Of a stretch of DNA of 64,000 bases, positions 1-8,493 are shown one piece after another. The DNA comes from JAAYCI01 sp964370045 (GTDB lineage Bacteria > Bacillota > Clostridia > Oscillospirales > Ruminococcaceae): assembly GCA_964370045.1 (NCBI GenBank), contig CAYJGZ010000005.1, positions 1 to 64,000 of the forward strand, given 5' to 3'. The stretch's first letter is position 1; each line of letters begins with the position of its first letter. The notes under the pieces are model-generated. The model was not told the DNA's origin. It was given only the letters and a program-made list of their open reading frames with translations, and made no database searches. The position numbers and the translations under genes were made by a program.

Positions 1-179
1 TGACCGCCGCCTGCACCTGCGTTCGGGTCTGTCTGACCACTGCCCGCACCTGCGTTCGGGTCTGTTTGGCCTGCGCTACCGTCAGCCAGCACGGTAAACG
101 ACATGCTCATCATAAAGATGAGCGCCAAAAAACCGCTGGCTATGCGTTTTAGCCTGATTTTTGATGCTGCCTTTTTCAT
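1..179 (-). CDS. secreted low-complexity repeat protein, N-terminal part
   Basis: The gene runs off the left edge; 59 codons are visible from an ATG at 179 preceded by GGGGGAAC. The protein starts with a Lys/Arg-rich n-region (MKKAASKIRLKR) and a hydrophobic stretch ending VLADG, a good Sec signal peptide with cleavage expected near residue 32. The mature part begins with an 11-residue tandem repeat, GQTDPNAGAGS then GQTDPNAGAGG, mirrored by a 33-bp DNA repeat. This suggests an extracellular linker or wall-spanning segment. The functional domain lies outside the window, so no role can be given. Confidence 0.7.
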   Translation of the reverse strand, partial: MKKAASKIRLKRIASGFLALIFMMSMSFTVLADGSAGQTDPNAGAGSGQTDPNAGAGGG

Positions 180-283
180 AATGTTCCCCCTAAAGCTATT
201 TTGTACCTACCTAAATATTTCTTGGCCTTATGAATGCTCCGCGATAGTTTTTTCGCACCACAAAACCGATTTGCTATATCTCT

Positions 284-314
284 ATTATATACCTTTCGGT
301 CACAAAGCGGTCAC
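284..314 (-). promoter_or_regulatory. possible promoter/operator of the secreted repeat protein
   Basis: Read on the minus strand there is a TATAAT at 289-284. Upstream of it are two exact copies of GTGACCG (plus strand CGGTCAC at 297-303 and 308-314) spaced 11 bp, one helical turn, with a weaker TCACA-containing third copy beyond. Direct repeats at helical spacing next to a -10 box are typical of OmpR/PhoB-type activator sites. No clear -35 box is visible. The rest of 180-515 is AT-rich and shows no gene. Confidence 0.35.
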
Positions 315-515
315 ACAATCTCACAATATGCGGATTTGCAGTAAAAATTCACATTTTCGGTAAAAGTTTTCACGAATTTGCAATTTGCAAAACCACGAAT
401 TTGCGTTATTTTTTTAGGTGTGAACATTTTTCATACGCCTTTCATATCGCAATAATTATATATTTAGTCATAATTCGTAGTGTAATTTTGTTCAATCATA
501 CAAATATCATACCAA

Positions 516-539
516 ATAAAAAACCACGCAAATACGTGG
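516..539 (-). terminator. intrinsic terminator of the zapA-maf gene row
   Basis: On the minus strand CCACG pairs with CGTGG around a 6-nt loop, followed by a run of T (positions 523-517). It lies about 28 bp after the stop of the 40-codon ORF at 568, and so closes the leftward gene row that starts at zapA. Confidence 0.75.
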
Positions 540-567
540 CTGTCAACAAGCTGTATATTTGTAAGTA

Positions 568-690
568 TCACAGACCTGCAAGCTGCAGCTGCGCAAGCCG
601 CAGGGCAAAGACAAGCCCCAAAACTATCGCCACCACACCCAGCGCTATGAGGCGGCGGCGCAGGCTTTTGCACTTTTTTTCATCATTCAT
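568..690 (-). CDS. 40-aa ORF resembling the N-terminus of penicillin-binding protein 2 (remnant)
   Basis: The start ATG overlaps the maf stop as ATGA (690-687), the usual sign of translational coupling. The product has a basic head (MNDEKKCKSLRRRL), one hydrophobic helix (about residues 11-29) and ends RLAQLQLAGL before TGA. The RL..LQ..G pattern right after a membrane helix is what class B penicillin-binding proteins (MrdA/FtsI) show at their N-terminus, but pedestal and transpeptidase domains are absent. In many Firmicutes maf lies beside mreBCD and mrdA, so I infer the stub of a deleted PBP2 gene. It could also be a genuine small membrane protein, since it is followed by an intact terminator. 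Confidence 0.5.
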   Translation of the reverse strand: MNDEKKCKSLRRRLIALGVVAIVLGLVFALRLAQLQLAGL

Positions 691-1253
691 TTTACCGCTC
701 CTATTTTTACAAGCTCGCTGTACAGTGCCGCCACAGGCAGGCCCATTACATTATAGTAGCATCCCTCTATGCCGCTGACATATTTTGCCGCCCAGCCTTG
801 TATTCCGTAGCCGCCCGCCTTGTCGTACGGCTCTTTCGTGGCGACATACTCGGCGATGCTCTCGGGCGAAATATCCGCAAAACGAACAGTGGTGCACGCC
901 GAAAATTCACTCCGCCCGCCGCCGGGTAAAAGCACGCACACACCCGTATGCACCGTGTGGGTCTTGCCCGAAAGCGCCGTGAGCATCTCCTTTGCCATCT
1001 GCTCGTCCCCGGGCTTGCCCAGTATGCTGTCTGTTAGCTGCACCACCGTGTCGCACCCTATCACTATGTCTGTGCGCCTGCGCGCAAATACATCTTGCGC
1101 TTTTTGCACCGCAATGTACTGCGCCGCATCGCTTGCGCTGTACCCCTTTGGCGCACGCTCCTCGCCCTGTGCGGCATCCACCTCAAAATGTGGCACAACA
1201 AGGCTCATCAGCTGCTGTCTTCTCGGGCTTTTTGAGGCAAGTACAATAGCCAT
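687..1253 (-). CDS. maf: Maf-family nucleotide pyrophosphatase
   Basis: 188 aa. The N-terminal signature MAIVLASKSPRRQQL is the Maf/YhdE motif; GCDTVVQL and the central GKPGDEQMA..M loop match the substrate-binding region. Maf enzymes hydrolyse dTTP, UTP or modified nucleotides to monophosphates and have been linked to septum control in Bacillus. The RBS GGAGG lies 7 nt before the ATG. Upstream on the same strand are DUF4321 and dut, another nucleotide-pool sanitising enzyme, separated from maf by MITE copy 1. Length and motifs are complete. Confidence 0.93.
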   Translation of the reverse strand: MAIVLASKSPRRQQLMSLVVPHFEVDAAQGEERAPKGYSASDAAQYIAVQKAQDVFARRRTDIVIGCDTVVQLTDSILGKPGDEQMAKEMLTALSGKTHTVHTGVCVLLPGGGRSEFSACTTVRFADISPESIAEYVATKEPYDKAGGYGIQGWAAKYVSGIEGCYYNVMGLPVAALYSELVKIGAVK

Positions 1254-1315
1254 TTCAGCCTCCGTTTCTGTGATGTCTTTACACCATTCAAATAGTGCCG
1301 GCAGACCCTAAAGCA

Positions 1316-1426
1316 GGGGCGTGGACAAAAGAGCAGTTTTCTCGGTATTCCCCCGCCGAAGGCGGGGGAATACCGCTTTGTTCTCCTACTTAACGTATTC
1401 TAAATCACCTCTATGTGTCCGCTCCC
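1316..1426 (-). repeat. MITE-like palindromic element, family 1 copy 1
   Basis: Full-length copy of the ~113-bp family in minus orientation. It has imperfect terminal inverted repeats (GGGGCGTGGAC and GTCCGCTCCC), a central GC hairpin (CCCCCGCC/GGCGGGGG around GAA) and the arm that reads TTTAGAATACGTTAAG on the minus strand. Flanks are TAAAGCA (1309-1315) and TAAAACA (1427-1433), a 6-of-7 direct repeat consistent with an aged target-site duplication. It lies between DUF4321 and maf. Confidence 0.8.
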
Positions 1427-1485
1427 TAAAACAAAACAGGGCGCACCACACTGTGTCCACCCCGTAAGTTATGCACTTATTCTAT

Positions 1486-1788
1486 CTATTCGTCGGAATT
1501 AGCTGTCACGGCAGGCTTAACCTTCTTGTGCGTGAGCTTGTGGTATGTGAAAATCGCAAGCCCTATTGTGCACACCTGCACCACCGAAAGCTCCACCATA
1601 AAGCCAAAGCTAAGCTCAAACACCGAAAGGTCCAAAACAAACGGAGCGTCGGGGTTAAAGCCTATACTGCGTGAAAACGCAAGCCAGCTAAGCGCCGGAA
1701 TATCCGCAAATACGCTGGCCAAAAGCGCCCCAAAAACCGCACCTGCCAGCAAAAAAAAGACGAGTAGCAACGCCCTTTTCAGTTTCAT
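1486..1788 (-). CDS. DUF4321 family membrane protein
   Basis: 100 aa. One hydrophobic N-terminal segment (about residues 5-25), then a second near residues 60-85, with the family pattern FVLDLSVFELSFGF followed by a transmembrane helix. DUF4321 proteins are short, uncharacterised and commonly sit next to maf/radC/mreB in Clostridia, which fits this position between dut and maf. RBS GAGGTGAGAGG directly precedes the ATG. The gap to dut is 13 bp, so co-transcription is likely. Function is unknown. Confidence 0.75.
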   Translation of the reverse strand: MKLKRALLLVFFLLAGAVFGALLASVFADIPALSWLAFSRSIGFNPDAPFVLDLSVFELSFGFMVELSVVQVCTIGLAIFTYHKLTHKKVKPAVTANSDE

Positions 1789-1801
1789 CCTCTCACCTCA
1801 T

Positions 1802-2245
1802 TCAAATGTTTCCCGTGGAGCCAAAGCCACCCTCGCCACGCTGTGTCTTGCCAAGCACTCTTATCTCTATCATCTCGGGGATTTCCACCGGCATTATCAG
1901 CATTTGGGCAATGCGCTCGCCACTGTTTATGCGCACAGGCGCTTCGGACATGTTCACCACCGGCACGCACACTTCGCCACGGTAGTCCGAATCTATCACG
2001 CCCACACCGTTTGCCAGCGCAAGCCCACTGCGTAGCGCAAGGCCACTTCGTGCAAACACCAGCGCCACATACTGCGAGCTCTCAAGCTCCACCGCAACGC
2101 CCGTGGGGATAAGTGCCCTTTGCATCGGCTGTAGCAGCACACCCTGTTCCTCGCAGCACGCACACAGGTCCATCCCCGCAGAGCCCTCGGTGGCTCTTGC
2201 AGGGAGCTTTGCGTGCTCCCTCACACGCTTAACCTTCAAAACCAT
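1802..2245 (-). CDS. dut: dUTP diphosphatase
   Basis: 147 aa trimeric-type dUTPase; hydrolyses dUTP to dUMP and PPi, keeping uracil out of DNA and supplying thymidylate synthesis. All five motifs are visible in order: AGMDLCA, ARSGLA, GVIDSDYRGEV (catalytic Asp), RIAQMLI and the C-terminal glycine-rich RGEGGFGSTG. The start codon lies 4 bp from the stop of the U32 gene, and its RBS (AAGGATG) lies within that gene's end, indicating coupled translation. Confidence 0.95.
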   Translation of the reverse strand: MVLKVKRVREHAKLPARATEGSAGMDLCACCEEQGVLLQPMQRALIPTGVAVELESSQYVALVFARSGLALRSGLALANGVGVIDSDYRGEVCVPVVNMSEAPVRINSGERIAQMLIMPVEIPEMIEIRVLGKTQRGEGGFGSTGNI

Positions 2246-2249
2246 TCGG

Positions 2250-4430
2250 CTATTTCACATCCTTACCACCTTGGGTAAGCCCACGCTCGTACATCCCCCG
2301 TGTAAAGGGAACGCTCGCAGGCTTTGCGCACGCAAAATCCTCAAGGACCTCCTGCGCACGTCTGCGGCTCTCATTTGTAAAATACAAAGTTGCATAATCG
2401 CACGGCCACTTATGCAAGCTTTCGGCCATCCACAAAACATGCGGGTTGTACACGCTTCGCACATCTCGTGCGCACCCCAGCAAAAGCGAGCCACCTTTTT
2501 TGCCCGTCAACGTTCCTATATTATCACACTTTTGCACTTTGGGCAACTGTGTAAGCGGACAGGCTCTTGTTATCATCAGCGGAAAATGCCCGTAGCAAAT
2601 CGCATCGGTGGCCACATTTGCAAGCTGTGGCTCAAGCGCAATGCTCCGCATCTGCTTTAGGCTCAGCTCCGCCGAAAGGCACAGCACGCCGCACCCCATC
2701 TCTTCAAAAGCTTTTGCGCTAATCGCATTTGTCACGTTCAGCCCAAAGCCGCCGCTCATGGGAAGGCCCTCGCACAGCTTTAGGTGGGCAAGGTTTTGCA
2801 CTTCATATCCCGCAAAGCCCATCCTGCTTGTGGCCTTTACCTGCGCCCTCACCTGCGCTTCCCTCTCACCAAACAGCATACGGGGAAGCTGTAAAATTGT
2901 TTTTGCGCAAAGCTCGGGCGGCAAATCCTCGGCGTGTTCAATGGGCAGGATGATATACCGGCACAGCTCGTTTGCGCACTGCGGTATTTGAGCCACACTC
3001 TCAAAGCGTGCACGAAGCAGCGGCATACCGTGCGGTGTTTTTGTATTTCTTTCAGCAGGCACAAACGGATTCTTTATATCCACCTTGCGCTGTTCATGCA
3101 AAACATCCTGCGCCGCCTGCTTTTGTGCTTTGCACACATCCGCATTTTGCGCACTGCCCTTTTGCTCACGCAAGGCAAGCAGGTCATTCAGCGCATCACG
3201 GCGCAGTTTTGCCACCTCGCCCCCTGCAATGTACAGCCCATTTGTTTTTATATCGGGTGCGCTTTTTAGGTAAAAGGGCGTGCCGCCCGTCTTTTGCAGT
3301 GTGTCGCAAAGCGCCTCGCCGTTGTCCTGCAGTGCCTCACTAAAGCTACCCGTAAGGCTTTTGCTCACGCTGTTTGTGCCGTCCTCCACCATTAGCTGTG
3401 CGCTCTGCGGCGAAATTCGCAAGCTCATGCTCACCGCCACCCTCGGCGCTTCCCTGCGGTAAAGCTCCCTCGCCTTGGGCATTGCCTTGCGTGTTGCCGC
3501 ACCGTCCTCCTGCGTGCGTGCGCCAAACATTTCCGCACCCTGCGTCTTTGAAAACCATCCGCCGCCAAGGCCGCTTCGCCCGAATATATCGCTCACAAGC
3601 TGCTTGTCGTACGGCTCTGCCGAAAGCGCCTTTTTTGCGGCATCTACCACCACGGCGCAGTATTCGGGGCCTCTCAGCCTGCCCTCTATTTTTGCAGAGG
3701 CTACACCCATGTCCCTAAGGCGTGGCAGTGCGTCCAAAATCGACAGGTCTTTCAGCGACAAATGGTGCGCCTGCTGCTGTGCAGTGCCCTTTGGCGCTTT
3801 GGGTTCGCCCTCGCTGCGCTGTGCGTAAAACGGCAGGCGACATGGCCCTGCACAGCACCCTCTGTTGGCGCTTCTTCCGCCCAAAAACGTGCTTAAATAG
3901 CACTGCCCCGACACCGAAACGCACATTGCCCCGTGCACAAACACCTCAAGTGCTATGGGCGACTTTGCCGCTATGGCCGCTATTTCCTCCTCGTGTAGCT
4001 CACGTGCCAGTATCGCACGGGAAAAGCCCCACTGCGCAAGCTTTTGCACACCTGCAAGCGAGTGCACGCTCATCTGGGTGGAAGCGTGTATCTCCAGCTG
4101 TGGCGCACGCTTTTTTACTATGGAGGCCACCGCAAAGTCCTGCACAATCACAGCGTCGCAGCCTGCCTGCGCTATGTGCTCTACCGCTTTTTCTATCTGC
4201 GGCTCTTCGCCCGGGAGCATTAGCGTATTCAGCGTGACATACACCCTGCAGCTGCGTGCGTGGCAAAACGCAGTAGCCTGCAAAAGCCCCTCGGCATCAA
4301 AATTTTCAGCGCCTGTGCGTGCATTGTGCCCACGCATACCCAAATAAACACTGTCCGCCCCTGCAAAAACTGCGGCGGACAGCATACTGCGGCTTCCCAC
4401 AGGCGCTAAAATCTCAAGGGAGTTGGGCAT
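2250..4430 (-). CDS. U32 family peptidase / RlhA-like 23S rRNA hydroxylation protein with DUF3656
   Basis: 726 aa. The N-terminal half is a U32 domain starting LEILAPVGS and containing the signature EVFVHGAMCVSVSGQC plus the cysteine-rich GGRSANRGCCAGPCR; a long C-terminal part matches the DUF3656 layout of large U32 proteins. E. coli RlhA, of this architecture, is needed for C2501 hydroxylation of 23S rRNA; others are annotated as collagenase-like peptidases. Substrate assignment here is by family only. zapA lies upstream and dut downstream, as often in Clostridia. The spacer to zapA carries MITE copy 2 and a hairpin; the RBS is weak. Confidence 0.85.
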   Translation of the reverse strand: MPNSLEILAPVGSRSMLSAAVFAGADSVYLGMRGHNARTGAENFDAEGLLQATAFCHARSCRVYVTLNTLMLPGEEPQIEKAVEHIAQAGCDAVIVQDFAVASIVKKRAPQLEIHASTQMSVHSLAGVQKLAQWGFSRAILARELHEEEIAAIAAKSPIALEVFVHGAMCVSVSGQCYLSTFLGGRSANRGCCAGPCRLPFYAQRSEGEPKAPKGTAQQQAHHLSLKDLSILDALPRLRDMGVASAKIEGRLRGPEYCAVVVDAAKKALSAEPYDKQLVSDIFGRSGLGGGWFSKTQGAEMFGARTQEDGAATRKAMPKARELYRREAPRVAVSMSLRISPQSAQLMVEDGTNSVSKSLTGSFSEALQDNGEALCDTLQKTGGTPFYLKSAPDIKTNGLYIAGGEVAKLRRDALNDLLALREQKGSAQNADVCKAQKQAAQDVLHEQRKVDIKNPFVPAERNTKTPHGMPLLRARFESVAQIPQCANELCRYIILPIEHAEDLPPELCAKTILQLPRMLFGEREAQVRAQVKATSRMGFAGYEVQNLAHLKLCEGLPMSGGFGLNVTNAISAKAFEEMGCGVLCLSAELSLKQMRSIALEPQLANVATDAICYGHFPLMITRACPLTQLPKVQKCDNIGTLTGKKGGSLLLGCARDVRSVYNPHVLWMAESLHKWPCDYATLYFTNESRRRAQEVLEDFACAKPASVPFTRGMYERGLTQGGKDVK

Positions 4431-4468
4431 TGTGTATCAAACCTGCTTTCACACACCTACACACAAAC

Positions 4469-4494
4469 TGCCCCTGCTGTACATCGCAGGGGCA
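4469..4494. other. hairpin in the leader of the U32 gene
   Basis: TGCCCCTGC (4469-4477) pairs perfectly with GCAGGGGCA (4486-4494) around an 8-nt loop. On the minus strand it is followed by GTTTGTGTG, a weak T tract, so it could be a leaky terminator or attenuator between zapA and the U32 gene. Confidence 0.4.
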
Positions 4495-4510
4495 AGGCGC
4501 TGGGAATTTC

Positions 4511-4628
4511 GGGGGTGAACACATAGAAATGATTAAGTTTTTTGCTGTATCTTCCCCGCCTGCGGCGGGGAAGATACAGCGCCTTCTTCTTGCACTTAAC
4601 GTATTCTAAATCACCGCTCTTGTCCACA
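4511..4628 (-). repeat. MITE-like palindromic element, family 1 copy 2
   Basis: Full copy, minus orientation, with central stem CTGTATCTTCCCCGCC/GGCGGGGAAGATACAG. The 7-mer GGAATTT occurs at 4503-4509 and again at 4632-4638, bracketing the element with a one-base offset on the left, which fits a target-site duplication. It separates zapA from the U32 gene. Confidence 0.8.
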
Positions 4629-4736
4629 TTCGGAATTTTACGGCTTACGGTATATCACCCAAGGGATAAAAGCCGTGATGCTCCGATATATTTCGGGCTA
4701 TTCACTTTGTTTTCGCCCAAGGCATCTTGCCTTTGG

Positions 4737-5201
4737 CTACAAATCCTCCAGCCCCATCTGCGCATCACTCGGCTGTGGGCTTTCGGATGTGGCCGCCTGT
4801 GTATTTTTCGGCTCAATGTCCAAAAGCGTCGCATCCTTTGCGGCTGGCTTTGCCGGCTTGCCCGTCATGCGCTCGTAATGCGCAAGCTCCTTGCGCAGGC
4901 GCTCCGCCTCCCGCTTTGCCTCCTCCGCCGCAAGACGTGCCTTGCTGGCATCCTCCAAATAGCCCTGTATCTGGGTGCGCATATTGTCCGCACCCAAGGC
5001 ATTTTTGGCCGATTCATCCAGATATGCAAGCGCCGTAATCACCGCCGCCGCCGTTACGCTGGCGTTGGGTGCGGACATCATCACCTGGTTCATGTCCTTG
5101 TCCAGCCGCTCTGCCAGCTCCATGAGGTACTCCTCGTTGTCATTTGTGGAAACCACATAGCTCGAGCCGCAAATTTCAAGCTTTATTTTTTGGGCAGACA
5201 T
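4737..5201 (-). CDS. zapA: cell division protein ZapA
   Basis: 154 aa. The N-terminal domain (MSAQKIKLEICGSSYVVST...) and the region DKDMNQVMMSAPNASVTAAAVITALAYLDE fit ZapA, which bundles FtsZ filaments at the division site. A charged coiled coil follows (about residues 85-115, AAEEAKREAERLRKEL), then an acidic low-complexity tail longer than in typical ZapA. RBS GAAAGGAAG precedes the ATG. It heads the leftward row zapA-U32-dut-DUF4321-maf. Confidence 0.85.
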   Translation of the reverse strand: MSAQKIKLEICGSSYVVSTNDNEEYLMELAERLDKDMNQVMMSAPNASVTAAAVITALAYLDESAKNALGADNMRTQIQGYLEDASKARLAAEEAKREAERLRKELAHYERMTGKPAKPAAKDATLLDIEPKNTQAATSESPQPSDAQMGLEDL

Positions 5202-5296
5202 TGCGTCATCTTCCTTTCTGTATGTGCCACCGCCCCACTGCGCAGTACACAGCAGGAGAGTGTGTTGCTTAATTTATGATGTATCGCCTTGATATG

Positions 5297-5409
5297 GTGT
5301 GACACAAAGAACATGTTTAGTTTTTTGGTATATCCCCGCCGCAGGCGGGGATATACCGCCTTCTTCTTACACTTAGCATATTCTAAATCACTTCTATGCG
5401 TCCACACCC
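5297..5409 (-). repeat. MITE-like palindromic element, family 1 copy 3
   Basis: Full copy in minus orientation just upstream of zapA, with central stem GGTATATCCCCGCC/GGCGGGGATATACC. Flanking 7-mers TTGATAT (5289-5295) and TTGATTA (5411-5417) look like a partly decayed target-site duplication. Confidence 0.75.
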
Positions 5410-5903
5410 ATTGATTATACCGCATATCACATCAAAAAAAAAGCCCGAAATCATATTTAACTTGCCTTTGTGCTCACAGCATGATGCGGCTTTATGTGCT
5501 TATTCTTTGGCGCAACCTACGAAAACGCATCTTCTTTTTGGGCATTATGTAGATTTTTTGCGTGTGCACACCCACGCAGGGCACGCACATCCTATTTTGC
5601 ACACAACTTTGTGTAAAATCTAATGTTGTATCCTTGTATTTTGGCATACTTAGGAGTATACTTTCATATATAGAGGTGTCTTTATTATTCAGCATGTACG
5701 TTTTGCGCATTTTGTCGCAATGCGATTGTTTTACTTGTAGGCATCATCTGTTTTAATAAGCTCAAAACACCGTACAAAACACATTTAATCCATGCTTTAG
5801 GGGTTTGTGGCGTATGTGCGAGGGATAACACCACACATTTTTACATCGGTGCATCCTTTGGGCGAATGTCTCCCTTTCAGCCAACTGAAACAGAGGTGAT
5901 ATT
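5410..5903. other. spacer/leader upstream of glycogen phosphorylase
   Basis: No coding capacity with an RBS was found in either strand. The stretch is AT-rich and contains a promoter candidate (5634-5662) with the small palindrome ATACTTAGGAGTAT over its -10 region. The implied transcript leader for glgP is about 240 nt with no riboswitch pattern that I recognise. Confidence 0.5.
5634..5662 (+). promoter_or_regulatory. candidate sigma-A promoter for glgP
   Basis: TTGTAT (5634-5639), 17-bp spacer, TATACT (5657-5662). The partial palindrome ATACTTAGGAGTAT overlaps the -10 box and could be an operator. Confidence 0.45.
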
Positions 5904-8312
5904 TTGAACCGTAAGTTTACAGCGAAAGAGTTTGAGGAACTTTTGCAAAACCGACTGCTCAGCGAGTTTAACACGGACCTTGAGTCCGCCACCGAACAGC
6001 AGCTGTACAGGGGAATTGCAAAGGTCACTCGCCGCATCATGAGCGACGCACGCAAGCAGTTTATGGCGCACACCTACGGCACAAACTCAAAGCAGGTATA
6101 CTACCTGTGCATGGAGTTTTTGATGGGGCGTAGCCTGCGCAGTACGCTTTTCAACCTCGGCCTTAACGAGGTGGTGCAGCAGGTAATGCAGGAACATAGC
6201 ATTAGCCTTGAGGGCATTTACAAGCAGGAGCCGGACGCAGGCCTTGGCAACGGCGGCCTTGGGCGGCTTGCCGCATGTTACTTGGACGGCATGGCCACCA
6301 CGCAAATTCCCGCCACGGGCTACTGCATTTTGTACGAGTACGGCATATTCAAGCAGCACATTGTGGACGGCTGGCAGCAGGAGCTTGCGGACAACTGGCT
6401 GCCGGGCGGCTCTATTTGGCTAAAGCGCCACCCCGAGGCAAGCATTGACGTGCGCTTTGACGGCAGTGTGGAGGAAATTTGGGACGGAGAGCACCACTAT
6501 GTTCGCCACAAGGACTATGCGCTTGTAAAGGCAGTGCCCAGCGACATGTACGTCTCGGGGTACGACTCGAGCGGCGTGTCCCAGCTGCGCCTTTGGGAGG
6601 CAAAAGCCCCAAGCTTTGACATGGGCGCCTTCAACGAGGGCAACTACTCCACTGCGCTAAACCAAAACGCAAACGTAGAGCTTATAAGCAAGGTGCTCTA
6701 CCCCAACGACAACCACCTTGAGGGCAAGATACTTCGCCTGCGCCAGCAGTACTTCCTCACAGCGGCATCAATAGGCGACATTGTGCGGCGGCATCTTGCG
6801 GAATACGCAACGCTGGACAACCTTGCGGACAAGGTAGCCATTCACATAAACGACACCCACCCCACCCTTGCCATACCCGAGCTTATGCGCATTTTGCTGG
6901 ACGACTGCGGCTATGGCTGGCAGACGGCGGCGGATATTTGCAGTGGCACTTTTGCGTACACAAACCACACCGTCATGAGCGAGGCGCTGGAAAAGTGGCC
7001 GGAGGATATTTTCCGCCACACACTGCCCCGCATATACATGATTGTGCAGGAGATGGACAGGCGTGCAAGGGCAGACTTTGAGGCGGCGTTCCCGGGCGAT
7101 GCGGGCAAGGTGAACTACATGGCGCTCATCGGGGACGGGCAGGTGCGCATGGCAAACATCTGCTGCTATGTGTGCCATCACATAAACGGTGTGTCCCAGC
7201 TGCACAGTGAGATTATAAAGGAAACCGTTTTCAGCGACTACTACCTGTACAGCCCCGAAAAGTTTGGCAATGTGACAAACGGCATCGCCTACCGCCGCTG
7301 GCTTTTGCAGTCGAACCCTCGGCTCACCTCGCTTTTGTCCGAGACTATCGGCGATGAATTCAAGCAGGACGCAAAGCACCTTGCAAGACTGAAAGAGTAT
7401 AAGGACGACGAGAGCCTATTAAAGCGTCTTGCGCAGGTAAAGCGAGAAAACAAGGTAGAGTTTTCAAACTATGTCGCACGCAAAACAGGCAGAGCCATCG
7501 ACCCCGATTCCATCTTCGACTGCCAGGTAAAGCGTATGCACGAGTACAAGCGCCAGCACCTGAATGCGCTGAACATAGTGGCGCAGTACCTTGCGCTAAA
7601 GCAAAACCCCGGCCTTGACGTAGTGCCCAAAACGTATATTTTCGCCGCAAAGGCCGCACCCGGCTACTACATGGCAAAGCAGATGATTCGCCTTTTGGTA
7701 AAGCTGGGCGACCTTATAGAGGCGGATGCCGCCATCCGCCAAAAGCTGCGCATAATCTACCTTGAGGACTACAACGTCACCACCAGCGAGCACCTGATGC
7801 CTGCCAGCGAAGTTTCGGAGCAGATAAGCCTTGCAGGCACGGAGGCCTCGGGCACGGGCAACATGAAGTTTATGCTAAACGGTGCCGTGACGCTGGGCAC
7901 CTACGACGGCGCAAATATCGAAATAGCACAGGCGGCAGGCGCTGAAAACTTTGTGCAGTTCGGTATGCTCAGCGATGAGGTATCTGCGCTGAAAGAGCGT
8001 GGCTATCACCCCGTGGAATACATACAAAGCAGTCCTTTAGCAAAGGAGGTTTTGTCCTTCCTTGAGCATGGCTGGGGCGCTGAAAACTTCCACGAAATAG
8101 CCAGCAACCTGCAAACATCCGACCCGTATATGGTAATGGCAGATTTTGCCGACTACCGCAGGGCGGAGGCTCTGATTTCGGACATATACAGGGACAGCCT
8201 AAAGTTCACCCGCATGAGCCTTATGAACATCGCCACAAGCGGCATTTTTTCCGCCGACCGCTCGGTAATGGACTACGCAAGGGACATATGGAAAGTAACG
8301 CCCGTAAAATAA
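5904..8312 (+). CDS. glgP: glycogen/maltodextrin phosphorylase
   Basis: 802 aa, normal length for GT35 phosphorylases. It removes glucose-1-phosphate from the non-reducing ends of alpha-1,4-glucans using PLP. Visible motifs: EPDAGLGNGGLGRLAACYLD near residue 110, the HINDTHP region, and the PLP lysine in GTGNMKFMLNG (K655). The start is TTG with RBS AGAGGTGAT 5 nt upstream; no better ATG exists. It is followed by a GH13 hydrolase on the same strand, so the pair forms an intracellular glycogen/maltodextrin breakdown unit. Confidence 0.96.
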   Translation: MNRKFTAKEFEELLQNRLLSEFNTDLESATEQQLYRGIAKVTRRIMSDARKQFMAHTYGTNSKQVYYLCMEFLMGRSLRSTLFNLGLNEVVQQVMQEHSISLEGIYKQEPDAGLGNGGLGRLAACYLDGMATTQIPATGYCILYEYGIFKQHIVDGWQQELADNWLPGGSIWLKRHPEASIDVRFDGSVEEIWDGEHHYVRHKDYALVKAVPSDMYVSGYDSSGVSQLRLWEAKAPSFDMGAFNEGNYSTALNQNANVELISKVLYPNDNHLEGKILRLRQQYFLTAASIGDIVRRHLAEYATLDNLADKVAIHINDTHPTLAIPELMRILLDDCGYGWQTAADICSGTFAYTNHTVMSEALEKWPEDIFRHTLPRIYMIVQEMDRRARADFEAAFPGDAGKVNYMALIGDGQVRMANICCYVCHHINGVSQLHSEIIKETVFSDYYLYSPEKFGNVTNGIAYRRWLLQSNPRLTSLLSETIGDEFKQDAKHLARLKEYKDDESLLKRLAQVKRENKVEFSNYVARKTGRAIDPDSIFDCQVKRMHEYKRQHLNALNIVAQYLALKQNPGLDVVPKTYIFAAKAAPGYYMAKQMIRLLVKLGDLIEADAAIRQKLRIIYLEDYNVTTSEHLMPASEVSEQISLAGTEASGTGNMKFMLNGAVTLGTYDGANIEIAQAAGAENFVQFGMLSDEVSALKERGYHPVEYIQSSPLAKEVLSFLEHGWGAENFHEIASNLQTSDPYMVMADFADYRRAEALISDIYRDSLKFTRMSLMNIATSGIFSADRSVMDYARDIWKVTPVK

Positions 8313-8419
8313 CGCAGGGCAAAATGTCCCCCGCCCCATATAGGACAATCCCTTTAATTGAAACTGTGTTTGTGCTTAGGCAGTGTCTACACAGTGATAA
8401 AAAAATCGGGTAAATACTT

Positions 8420-8448
8420 TTGTGACATTCCGAAAGCTTACCTATATT
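8420..8448 (+). promoter_or_regulatory. candidate promoter for the GH13 gene
   Basis: TTGTGA (8420-8425), 17-bp spacer, TATATT (8443-8448), 45 bp before the ATG. There is no strong terminator after glgP, so the GH13 gene may be served by both readthrough and this promoter. Confidence 0.45.
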
Positions 8449-8493
8449 TACACCTAATTGTGTTATGCGCATATCGGGTGGAGGAGCTTATAA

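Noticed and set aside
1..179. CRISPR-like tandem repeat
   Set aside because: The 33-bp repeat is contiguous, in frame inside a signal-peptide gene and has no spacers. No CRISPR array was seen anywhere in the window.
464..673. 69-codon minus-strand ORF overlapping the PBP2-like stub
   Set aside because: Different frame from the stub, no RBS, Cys/Ala-rich translation typical of a shadow frame, and it spans the terminator at 516-539.
1316..1426. Family-1 repeats as ordinary intrinsic terminators
   Set aside because: They have terminal inverted repeats, conserved asymmetric arms and flanking duplications, and the hairpins lack T tracts; terminator activity may be secondary.
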